Origin: Actinomycetota bacterium
Lineage (GTDB): Bacteria; Actinomycetota; Actinomycetes; Propionibacteriales; Propionibacteriaceae
Direction: 5' to 3'
Assembly: GCA_016213595.1 (NCBI GenBank)
Contig: JACRAA010000480.1
Location: forward strand, 1-9,286
DNA: 9,286 nt
Shown here piece by piece: positions 1 through 5,649 of the stretch (position 1 is its first letter; every line of letters starts with the position of its first letter). A program made the position numbers and the translations under genes. The notes below the pieces were generated by a model that was given only the letters and a program-made list of their open reading frames with translations, searched no databases and had not been told where the DNA came from.

Positions 1-15
1 ACCATAGCCACCCGG

Positions 16-29
16 CTCCCCCGAGGGAG
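16..29 (-). terminator. Weak hairpin just past recO stop
   Basis: A CTCCC / GGGAG stem of 5 bp with a 4-nt loop begins about 20 nt after the recO stop codon, reading leftward. There is no T-run after it, so it is at best a GC-type terminator as often seen in actinobacteria. The window edge cuts the context, and the stem is short. Confidence 0.25.
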
Positions 30-47
30 GCAGCAGGCCCGAGGGAA

Positions 48-779
48 CTACCGCTCCACGTGGGCGAGGCTGCGCAGCCCGCGCTCGATGTGCCACGCGG
101 CGAACGCGGAGACCAGCCCGGACGCCGTGCGCTGGACCACCGAGGACGACGCGGTGACCCCGTCCCAGTCGCCCGCGAGCAGCGCGCCGAGGTGTGAGGC
201 CGTCGCGATGTCGACACGCGCAGAGCCGGGCGGCCTGCACGACAGGCACGCCATGCCGCCGGTGCTGGGGCTGAAGTACTCCAGGCGCTCGGTCGTCCCG
301 CACAAGGCGCACTCGGCGAGTGACGGCGCGTAGCCGGCGACCGCGAGGGCACGCAGCAGGTAGGAGTCCAAGATCTGGGCACTCGGCCGCTCGTCACCCG
401 AGCCGAGGGCCCGCAGCGCGCCGACGAGGAGCAGGTAGTGCTGTACGGACGGCTCGCCCTCCTCGCCCACGAGCCTGTCCGCGGCTTCGAGCATGGCGTG
501 CCCTGCGGTGTACCGGGGGTAGTCGCTGACGAGCGGCTCGCCGAACGCGTCCCGGCTCACGGCCTGGGCCACGATGTCGAGGCTGCGACCCATGACGAGC
601 TGGAGGTCGACGTGGCTGAACGGCTCGAGCCGGGCGCCGAACTTCGACGTCGAACGCCGCACGCCCTTGGCCACCGCACGCACCTTGCCGTGCCGGCGGG
701 TCAGCAGCGTGACGATCCGGTCGGCCTCGCCCAGGTTGTGAGTGCGCAGGACGACGGCCTCGTCGGTGTACGTCGGCAC
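48..779 (-). CDS. recO: DNA repair protein RecO
   Basis: RecO mediates recombinational repair by helping to load RecA onto SSB-coated single-stranded DNA and by annealing complementary strands, together with RecF and RecR. The 243-residue product has the typical actinobacterial RecO length. Residues 1-75 form the OB-fold part, opening with the family sequence TDEAVVLRTHNLGEADRIVTLL and continuing with VRAVAKGVRR. The rest is the helical domain. Two CxxC pairs (C157/C160 and C178/C181) form the zinc-binding site. I chose the GTG start at 779 over an in-frame ATG at 803. An AGGAGG (784-789) sits 4 nt before the GTG, the ATG has no such site, and RecO proteins normally begin a few residues before this TDEAVVL stretch. 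The gene lies 33 nt downstream of the dehydrogenase-like gene on the same strand and may be co-transcribed with it. The stop is TAG at 48-50. In mycobacteria recO directly precedes the uppS orthologue on the same strand; here the two point apart. Confidence 0.95.
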   Translation of the reverse strand: MPTYTDEAVVLRTHNLGEADRIVTLLTRRHGKVRAVAKGVRRSTSKFGARLEPFSHVDLQLVMGRSLDIVAQAVSRDAFGEPLVSDYPRYTAGHAMLEAADRLVGEEGEPSVQHYLLLVGALRALGSGDERPSAQILDSYLLRALAVAGYAPSLAECALCGTTERLEYFSPSTGGMACLSCRPPGSARVDIATASHLGALLAGDWDGVTASSSVVQRTASGLVSAFAAWHIERGLRSLAHVER

Positions 780-783
780 GGTC

Positions 784-789
784 CCTCCT
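784..789 (-). promoter_or_regulatory. Ribosome binding site deciding the recO start
   Basis: The minus strand reads GAGGAGGG four bases before GTG at 779. This strong Shine-Dalgarno supports the shorter recO start and shows that recO can be translated independently of the gene upstream. Confidence 0.7.
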
Positions 790-812
790 CGGTCAGCCTC
801 CATTGTCGCTGG

Positions 813-1913
813 TCACGCCAGGTCCGGCAGGATCACCACGCGGTCGTCCGTGGGCACCGGAGTCCCGCGGAAGCGGTTGCTCGTGACGATCCACAGGCGA
901 CCGTCCCTTCCGACCGCGACGTGCCGCAGCCGTCCGTAGGCCCCCTGGTACAGCGCATCCGAGGACTGCGCCGTCCCGTCCGCAGTGACCATGACGCGCC
1001 ACAGCCGCTGCCCCCGCAGGGCCGCCAGGTACACCACGCCTTGCCCGGTCACGGCGATCCCCGACGGTGATGCGTCCGCCACCGGCCACGTGCGGAGCGG
1101 AGCGACGAAACGGGCGTCGCGGCTCGGGCCCTCGACGATCGGCCAGCCGTAGTTCCCGCCCCGCCGGATGAGGTTGAGCTCGTCGTACGAGTCCTGGCCG
1201 AACTCCGATGCGAACATCCGGCCGGACGCGTCCCAGCCGATGCCCTGGACGTTGCGATGACCGTACGTCCACACCAGTGAGCCGTACGGGTTGTCCGCGG
1301 GCACGGAGCCGTCGGGCCTGACCCGCAGGATCTTGCCGCCGAGGCTGGTGAGGTCCTGAGCATTCCCGCGGATACTGCCGTCGCCTGTACCCGCGTACAG
1401 CATGCCGTCGGGGCCGAACCTGATCCTGCCCCCGTTGTGGATCGCTGACCTCGGAATGCCGCTCACGACGACGTCACCCCCACTGAGAGACCCGCCCGAG
1501 TACGTGAGCCGCACGATCCGGTTGTCGGATGCCGCCGTGTGGTACGCGTACAGGACCCCATCGGTCGCGAAGGTCGGCGAGAGCGCCAGCCCGAGCAGAC
1601 CTCCCTCTCCGCCCGCCACCACACCGGGAACGGTGCCCACGGTGACGGGGTCGGTGCCTGGACGGATGCGTACGACCTGTCCCGAGTCGCGCAACGTCAC
1701 CAGTGCGTCACCGTCGGGCAGGAACGCCAGGTCCCACGGCACTGCGAGGTTCTCCGCCACGACGACGGCGCCTGCTGCGCCAGGTGTCGGGGCGGCCGTC
1801 CCACGGGCGGTGGCGGCGGAACTCCGAAGCGGGCTGATCGAGCCATCCGTACATGCCCCCACGAGGCACGCGGCCGCAGCGGTGAGGACGCTTCGCCGTG
1901 ACACCCCCGCCAT
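813..1913 (-). CDS. PQQ-dependent sugar dehydrogenase family lipoprotein (GSDH/sGDH type)
   Basis: This 366-residue protein belongs to the six-bladed propeller family of soluble glucose dehydrogenases and aldose sugar dehydrogenases (Asd/YliI type), which oxidise sugars at C1 using PQQ. Residues 1-21 are a signal peptide with a twin-arginine SRRSVL and a lipobox VGA-C21, so a Tat-exported lipoprotein is likely. A low-complexity Ala/Ser/Thr/Pro linker follows to about residue 48. Family landmarks in order: VPWDLAFLPDG (58-68), GEGGLLGLAL (102-111), H159 in HNGGRIRFGPDG, GTGDG (175-179), GGKILRVRPDGS (192-203), and GHRN (218-221). H159 matches the catalytic base, and R220/N221 match the PQQ/substrate-binding Arg-Asn pair of Acinetobacter sGDH. 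E103 replaces the Gln seen in sGDH. Actual PQQ use and substrate are unproven, and many actinobacterial members are uncharacterised. The ATG start has GGGAG 7 nt upstream. It lies upstream of recO on the same strand, with no obvious functional link. Confidence 0.88.
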   Translation of the reverse strand: MAGVSRRSVLTAAAACLVGACTDGSISPLRSSAATARGTAAPTPGAAGAVVVAENLAVPWDLAFLPDGDALVTLRDSGQVVRIRPGTDPVTVGTVPGVVAGGEGGLLGLALSPTFATDGVLYAYHTAASDNRIVRLTYSGGSLSGGDVVVSGIPRSAIHNGGRIRFGPDGMLYAGTGDGSIRGNAQDLTSLGGKILRVRPDGSVPADNPYGSLVWTYGHRNVQGIGWDASGRMFASEFGQDSYDELNLIRRGGNYGWPIVEGPSRDARFVAPLRTWPVADASPSGIAVTGQGVVYLAALRGQRLWRVMVTADGTAQSSDALYQGAYGRLRHVAVGRDGRLWIVTSNRFRGTPVPTDDRVVILPDLA

Positions 1914-1963
1914 GGGTCGGCTCCCTTCGCCGCTGGCTGCGAACTCTAGGCGCCTCGCTCAAA

Positions 1964-1995
1964 CAGGTACCTCCACGGCTGTTCGGGAATACCTG
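1964..1995. promoter_or_regulatory. Inverted repeat in divergent intergenic region
   Basis: The 132-bp gap between the divergent dehydrogenase and MFS genes contains CAGGTA (1964-1969) and its exact inverse TACCTG (1990-1995), separated by 20 bp. The left arm sits about where the -35 would fall for a minus-strand TAGAGT (1943-1948, a TAnnnT -10-like hexamer about 30 nt before the dehydrogenase ATG). It could be an operator for a regulator of the exporter or the dehydrogenase. Six-base arms occur by chance fairly often, so this is tentative. A short CCACGTGG palindrome lies at 2017-2024. I see no convincing promoter for the MFS gene itself. Confidence 0.25.
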
Positions 1996-2035
1996 GGGCC
2001 GCTTGGGACTTGGACCCCACGTGGTGGACGAGATC

Positions 2036-2040
2036 AGGAG
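2036..2040 (+). promoter_or_regulatory. Ribosome binding site deciding the MFS start
   Basis: AGGAG lies five bases before GTG at 2046. It favours this start over the in-frame TTG at 2010, whose extra residues are hydrophilic and unlike the family N-terminus. Confidence 0.7.
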
Positions 2041-2045
2041 CTCCC

Positions 2046-3503
2046 GTGGCGAACGTTGACAGATCGGGCGTCGGCCTCCGGTCGGAGCGAGGACCCCTCC
2101 TCCTGGCCATGATGCTCTCGACGGGACTTGTTGCGATCGACTCGACAGTCATCGCGACCGCGGTCCAGTCGATCGTGGGCGCGATCGGCGGCTTCGCCGA
2201 GTTCCCGTGGCTGTTCTCCGTGTACATGCTCGCGTCGGCTGTGACCGTACCGGTGTACGCGAAGCTCGCCGACACCATCGGGCGCAAGCCGATCATGCTG
2301 TTCGGCATCGCGGCCTTCCTGCTCGGGTCGGTACTGGCCGCCGTCGCCTGGAACATGCCCAGCCTCATCGCGTTCCGTGCCATCCAGGGCCTCGGAGCGG
2401 GCGCCGTGCTGCCGATGGCGATCACGATGGTCGGGGACATGTACACGCTCGAGGAGCGTGCGCGGGTGCAGGGCTACATGGCCAGCGTCTGGGCCATCTC
2501 CGCCGTCGTCGGCCCCACGCTCGGGGGCATCTTCGCCCAGCTCGACATGTGGCGCGGCATCTTCCTCATCAACATCCCGCTGTGCCTCGCCGCCGGCTGG
2601 ATGATCTGGACCCGGTTCCAGGAGAAGGTCGAGCGCCGGTCGCACCGGATCGACTACGCAGGCGCCACGCTCTTCACGGCCGCGCTCACGCTGCTCATCC
2701 TCGGCGTGCTGGAGGGCGGTCATGCCTGGAGCTGGGCGTCCTTGCCGAGCATCGGGGTGATGGGGGGCGGAGTCCTCCTGCTCCTCGCGTTCGTCGTCGT
2801 CGAGCGCCGGGCGGCGGAACCCGTCCTCCCGTTCCACCTTCTCGGACGCCGCCTGCTGCTGTCGACGAACCTCCTCGGCTTCTGTGTCGGCGCCGCTCTC
2901 ATCGGGCTGACCGAGTACGTGCCGACCTTCCTCTCCGTCACGACGGGTGCAGCGCCCGTGGTCGCCGGGCTGGCACTGGGTGCCCTCACGATCGGCTGGC
3001 CGATAGCGGCGTCCCTGGCGGGCCGGGCCTACCTCCGGTTCGGGTTCCGGTCGACCGCGGTGTTCGGGGGCATGGTCCTCGTCGTCGGTACGGGTGCCTT
3101 GAGCCTGTCGACCAGGTACCCCTCGATCCCCCTCGTCGCGGCCATCTGCTTCGTCATCGGCGCCGGTTTCGGGTTCTCGGCTGTGACGACACTGGTCGCG
3201 GCCCAGTCGAGCGTCTCCTGGGAGGAGCGAGGCGTCGTCACGGGCACGCAGATGCTGTTCCGGTCGGTCGGCCAGGCACTGGGAGCCGCCGTTCTGGGCG
3301 CCGTCGCGAACGCGGTGATCTCCGCCCACGGAGGCGACGAGCAGAACCGCGCCACCATGGCCGCCGCCGCCGGTTCGGTGTTCCTCGCCGCGGCGGTGGT
3401 CGCCGTCCTCCTCCTCGTCTCGGCGCTGTCCATGCCACGGCAGCCGACCCCGGCCCCCGTCATCGCCGAGGACTCGCGAGAGCCGATCCCCGAGATCGGC
3501 TGA
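2046..3503 (+). CDS. MFS drug-efflux transporter, DHA2 (14-helix, EmrB/QacA) family
   Basis: This 485-residue polytopic inner-membrane protein most likely exports drugs or other hydrophobic compounds using the proton gradient. It has the length and motifs of the DHA2 branch. Motif D1 is VAIDSTVIATA in helix 1 (29-39, D32), motif A is KLADTIGRKP in the helix 2-3 loop (73-82), RAIQGLGAGAVLPM is at 111-124, and motif C GPTLGG (156-161) marks an antiporter. Further hydrophobic segments run to about residue 462, followed by a short Pro/Glu-rich cytoplasmic tail. The substrate cannot be told from sequence. GTG at 2046 is supported by AGGAG five bases upstream. It diverges from the dehydrogenase gene and ends 24 nt before uppS. 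No TetR or MarR regulator gene is adjacent in this window, which is unusual for an exporter of this kind. Confidence 0.92.
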   Translation: MANVDRSGVGLRSERGPLLLAMMLSTGLVAIDSTVIATAVQSIVGAIGGFAEFPWLFSVYMLASAVTVPVYAKLADTIGRKPIMLFGIAAFLLGSVLAAVAWNMPSLIAFRAIQGLGAGAVLPMAITMVGDMYTLEERARVQGYMASVWAISAVVGPTLGGIFAQLDMWRGIFLINIPLCLAAGWMIWTRFQEKVERRSHRIDYAGATLFTAALTLLILGVLEGGHAWSWASLPSIGVMGGGVLLLLAFVVVERRAAEPVLPFHLLGRRLLLSTNLLGFCVGAALIGLTEYVPTFLSVTTGAAPVVAGLALGALTIGWPIAASLAGRAYLRFGFRSTAVFGGMVLVVGTGALSLSTRYPSIPLVAAICFVIGAGFGFSAVTTLVAAQSSVSWEERGVVTGTQMLFRSVGQALGAAVLGAVANAVISAHGGDEQNRATMAAAAGSVFLAAAVVAVLLLVSALSMPRQPTPAPVIAEDSREPIPEIG

Positions 3504-3515
3504 GCTCGCGGGCGG

Positions 3516-3521
3516 TATCGT
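3516..3521 (+). promoter_or_regulatory. Possible -10 box for a leaderless uppS transcript
   Basis: TATCGT fits the actinobacterial TAnnnT -10 element and ends six bases before the GTG at 3528. That places the expected transcription start at the start codon itself. No Shine-Dalgarno is visible in the 24-nt gap, which fits leaderless translation. No good -35 is seen. The alternative is simple read-through from the MFS gene. Confidence 0.35.
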
Positions 3522-3527
3522 CACGAC

Positions 3528-4316
3528 GTGACGTCCCGTCCGCCGCGCCCGCCCGTACCTCACGTGTCCGGTGCCCGGCCGCCCGAGCTCCCGCGCGACC
3601 TGCTCCCCCGCCACGTGGCGATCGTCATGGACGGCAACGGCCGTTGGGCGAAGGCGCGAGGACTGCGTCGCACCGAGGGGCATGCCCGCGGCGAGGACGC
3701 CCTCTTCGACGTCATCGAGGGCGCCATCGAGCTCGGCATCCCGTACCTGTCCGCGTACGCGTTCTCCACCGAGAACTGGAAGCGCTCCCCTGACGAGGTG
3801 CGCTGGCTCATGGGCTTCAACCGTGACGTCATCCACCGGCGACGGGACCAGCTCGACGCGCTCGGCGTACGGATCCGCTGGGCCGGACGTCGGCCTCGGC
3901 TGTGGGGGTCGGTCATCCGCGAGCTCGAGGATGCCGAACGGCAGTCGGCCGCGAACACCACCCTGACGCTGCAGTTCTGCGTGAACTACGGCGGCCGGGC
4001 CGAGATCATCGACGCCGTACGGAAGGTGGCCGAGCTCGCGAGGGACGGGAAGCTCGACCCGTCACGGCTTACGGAGGAACGCTTCCGCCACTTCCTCGAC
4101 GAGCCGGACATCCCCGATGTGGACCTCTTCTGGCGCTCCAGCGGCGAGCAGCGGTCGAGCAACTTCCTGCTGTGGCAGTCGGCGTACGCCGAGTTCGTCT
4201 TCTCCGACACCCTGTGGCCGGACGTCGACCGTCGGGACCTGTGGCGAGCGGTGGAGGTGTATGCCGGCCGTGACCGGCGCTTCGGCGGTGCGGTCGAGAA
4301 CGCCGTACGTTCCTGA
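3528..4316 (+). CDS. uppS: Isoprenyl transferase (long-chain cis-prenyl diphosphate synthase)
   Basis: The enzyme adds isopentenyl diphosphate units in cis to an allylic diphosphate to build the polyprenyl carrier used for peptidoglycan and other wall polymers. It acts at the cytoplasmic face of the membrane. The 262-residue product shows all cis-prenyltransferase regions: HVAIVMDGNGRWA (29-41) with catalytic D35, AFSTENWKRS (78-87), CVNYGGRAEI (151-160), and DVDLFWRSSGEQRSSNF (197-213) followed by LWQSAYAEFVF with E222. The C-terminal LWPDVDRRDLW...RDRRFGGA is the actinobacterial signature, close to mycobacterial Rv2361c (decaprenyl diphosphate synthase), so the product may be a C50 or C55 chain. 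GTG at 3528 is the likely start, with no Shine-Dalgarno; MDGNGRW falls at a normal distance from it. The orthologue normally follows recO, but here recO is 2.7 kb away and inverted. Confidence 0.95.
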   Translation: MTSRPPRPPVPHVSGARPPELPRDLLPRHVAIVMDGNGRWAKARGLRRTEGHARGEDALFDVIEGAIELGIPYLSAYAFSTENWKRSPDEVRWLMGFNRDVIHRRRDQLDALGVRIRWAGRRPRLWGSVIRELEDAERQSAANTTLTLQFCVNYGGRAEIIDAVRKVAELARDGKLDPSRLTEERFRHFLDEPDIPDVDLFWRSSGEQRSSNFLLWQSAYAEFVFSDTLWPDVDRRDLWRAVEVYAGRDRRFGGAVENAVRS

Positions 4317-4364
4317 GTGACCGCCGGGATACACCTCATCATCGTTCCATCGGCGCGACCAGGG

Positions 4365-4379
4365 CCTTGCACAGCAAGG
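4365..4379 (+). terminator. Short hairpin downstream of uppS
   Basis: CCTTGC-ACA-GCAAGG forms a 6-bp stem with a 3-nt loop, starting 48 nt after the uppS stop. No T-run follows. It may end the MFS-uppS transcript weakly, or it may be another operator-like palindrome in this regulatory region. Confidence 0.3.
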
Positions 4380-4400
4380 GTTCGACATGCCAGACTCCCG

Positions 4401-4418
4401 TGGGGAAGCGTTTTCCCA
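4401..4418. promoter_or_regulatory. LacI-family-type operator, site 1
   Basis: TGGGGAAGC|GTTTTCCCA is an 18-bp imperfect palindrome (7 of 9 pairs match) centred on CG between 4409 and 4410. A central CG flanked by purine-rich and pyrimidine-rich halves is the usual form of LacI/GalR-family operators, including actinobacterial sugar regulators. It lies 40 bp before the -35 of the best promoter for the downstream sugar operon. The cognate regulator gene is not in the window. Confidence 0.6.
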
Positions 4419-4438
4419 ACAAGCCGTGAAACAGTCAC

Positions 4439-4452
4439 TGCAAACCTTTGCA
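4439..4452. promoter_or_regulatory. Palindrome, possible LacI-type operator site 2
   Basis: TGCAAA-CC-TTTGCA has two perfect 6-bp inverted arms. It differs by one base from a fully symmetric LacI-type site with a central CG. It ends 5 bp before the -35 hexamer at 4458, so a bound regulator would touch polymerase. Its arms differ from site 1, so it may bind a different protein. It is 38 bp centre to centre from site 1. Confidence 0.5.
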
Positions 4453-4457
4453 TCGCC

Positions 4458-4486
4458 TTGACCGGCTCCGGAGCGGACCATAGCGT
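4458..4486 (+). promoter_or_regulatory. Promoter P1 of sugar ABC operon
   Basis: TTGACC (4458-4463), a 17-bp spacer, and TAGCGT (4481-4486, fits TAnnnT) form the best sigma-70-type promoter in the window. Transcription would start near 4493 and give a leader of about 235 nt before the permease start. It lies directly downstream of the two operator-like palindromes. Confidence 0.55.
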
Positions 4487-4531
4487 GACGACGCCGAGCC
4501 GGACGAGCAGACTGCGGAAGGCTTGGCACCC

Positions 4532-4560
4532 TTGGTCGGGACGGTGGCTGGAACTAGGCT
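4532..4560 (+). promoter_or_regulatory. Possible second promoter P2
   Basis: TTGGTC (4532-4537), a 17-bp spacer, and TAGGCT (4555-4560) form a second candidate promoter 74 bp downstream of P1. It would shorten the leader to about 160 nt and lies outside the operator cluster. It is a weaker match than P1. Confidence 0.35.
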
Positions 4561-4588
4561 CCCGTTCAGGACGAGGGTCTAGGTTGGT

Positions 4589-4732
4589 ATGAAGCCCAGC
4601 ACGGGCGCGTCAGTTCCGCTGTACATCGGTGTACGGGTCGGCTCCGGCCGCGACACCTGGCGCAGCGTTCCCGACGGGGCCGTACACGGGTGGAGGAAGC
4701 ACGGTCCCCGAGAGAGCGGAATCCTTACGTGA
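4589..4732 (+). CDS. Possible 47-codon leader ORF overlapping the permease start
   Basis: An ORF begins ATG at 4589 and encodes 47 residues, starting MKPSTGASVPLYIG and ending in ESGILT. Its TGA (4730-4732) overlaps the GTG at 4729 in a GTGA junction, the classic layout of translational coupling. I recognise no family, signal peptide or membrane segment. It is not the N-terminus of a solute-binding protein. A GAGGG lies 11 nt before the ATG, which is too far to be convincing. In GC-rich DNA a 47-codon open frame is common by chance, so the overlap is the main reason to list it. It may be a translated leader that couples the ribosome to the permease gene, or spurious. Confidence 0.25.
   Translation: MKPSTGASVPLYIGVRVGSGRDTWRSVPDGAVHGWRKHGPRESGILT
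4629..4687 (+). repeat. 8-bp inverted repeat in the operon leader
   Basis: GTGTACGG (4629-4636) and CCGTACAC (4680-4687) are exact inverse complements 43 nt apart. They lie within the leader and small ORF, upstream of the permease start. The transcript could pair here and hide or expose the translation start. A TGTACA palindrome lies just before the left arm (4620-4625). Confidence 0.3.
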
Positions 4733-5649
4733 GTGCACTCAATGAGCTAAGACAGCTGAAGGGGGCGAAGCAGGAGGCCACCGACAACAAGGCTGCCTAC
4801 GTCTTCCTCCTTCCCTGGCTCATCGGGCTCGTCGTGATCACCATCGGCCCGATGATCGCGTCCCTGTACTTGTCGTTCACCGACTACAGCCTCCTGGCCC
4901 CCCCTGAGTGGATCGGGATCAAGAACTACCAGCGGATGATGAGCGACCCGCGCCTGCTCAACTCGATCCGGGTCACGCTCACGTACGTCCTCGTGTCCAC
5001 CCCCCTGCAGCTCGGCCTGGCGCTCCTCATCGCCGTGGTGCTGAACCGTGGCATGAGGGGCCTGCCGTTCTACCGGTCGGTCTTCTACCTGCCGAGCCTC
5101 ATGGGCTCGTCGGTCGCCATCGCGCTGCTGTGGCGACAGATCTTCGGCACCGACGGCCTCGTCAACCAGGTCCTCCGCGGGCTCGGCTGGTCGAACCCCC
5201 CGGGCTGGATCGCCGACCCGAGCACGGCCCTCTACACGATCATCCTTCTCCACGTGTGGACGTTCGGATCGCCGATGATCATCTTCCTCGCCGGCCTGCG
5301 GCAGATCCCGGACATGTACTACGAGGCTGCATCCGTCGACGGCGCCAGCAAGTGGACACAGTTCTGGCACATCACCATGCCGTTGCTGAGCCCGATCATC
5401 TTCTTCAACCTGGTGCTCCAGATCATCGGTGCGTTCCAGTCCTTCACGCAGGCATTCATCGTCTCCGGAGGCAATGGCGGCCCTTCGGACTCCACGATGT
5501 TCTACACGCTCTACCTGTACCAGCGAGGCTTCGCCAACCTCGAGATGGGCTACGCCGCGGCGATGGCCTGGCTGCTCGTGCTGATCGTGGCCGCCTTCAC
5601 GTTCGTCAACTTCGTCCTCTCCAAGTACTGGGTGTTCTACGATGACTGA
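4729..5649 (+). CDS. Carbohydrate ABC transporter permease, MalF/UgpA-type
   Basis: This is one of two membrane subunits of a CUT1-family sugar importer. Counted from GTG at 4729 it has 306 residues and six likely membrane segments, near 22-44, 80-105, 116-138, 166-190, 222-244 and 275-299. The EAA loop that contacts the ATPase reads YYEAASVDGASKWTQFW with the following LP-type MPLL (197-220). AAYVFLLPWLIGL at the first helix and NYQRMMSDP after the first periplasmic loop are typical of this subfamily. The start is uncertain. An in-frame GTG at 4690 would add 13 residues rich in Arg and Glu. I prefer 4729, where the stop of the small upstream ORF overlaps the GTG. Neither has a good Shine-Dalgarno. 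It overlaps the next permease by 8 nt. No binding-protein gene precedes it, although one normally does. The substrate is unknown. Confidence 0.9.
   Translation: MSALNELRQLKGAKQEATDNKAAYVFLLPWLIGLVVITIGPMIASLYLSFTDYSLLAPPEWIGIKNYQRMMSDPRLLNSIRVTLTYVLVSTPLQLGLALLIAVVLNRGMRGLPFYRSVFYLPSLMGSSVAIALLWRQIFGTDGLVNQVLRGLGWSNPPGWIADPSTALYTIILLHVWTFGSPMIIFLAGLRQIPDMYYEAASVDGASKWTQFWHITMPLLSPIIFFNLVLQIIGAFQSFTQAFIVSGGNGGPSDSTMFYTLYLYQRGFANLEMGYAAAMAWLLVLIVAAFTFVNFVLSKYWVFYDD

Noticed and set aside
2207..3793. 528-residue plus-strand open frame overlapping the MFS gene
   Set aside because: It is Arg/Pro/His-rich out-of-frame translation that crosses the end of the MFS gene into uppS with no homology visible.
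2034..3836. 600-residue open frame on the minus strand opposite the MFS and uppS genes
   Set aside because: It is very rich in Arg, Asp, Glu and Gly with no domain, and lies opposite two well-recognised genes. It is the usual antisense open frame of GC-rich codon usage.
4690..4728. N-terminal extension of the first permease from GTG at 4690
   Set aside because: It adds a charged Arg/Glu-rich stretch with less biased codon use and a distant, weak Shine-Dalgarno. I could not exclude it, but the GTG at 4729 with the stop overlap is preferred.
4317..4728. Remnant of a solute-binding protein gene
   Set aside because: I looked for a lipobox-type signal peptide or binding-protein motifs in the forward frames and saw none.
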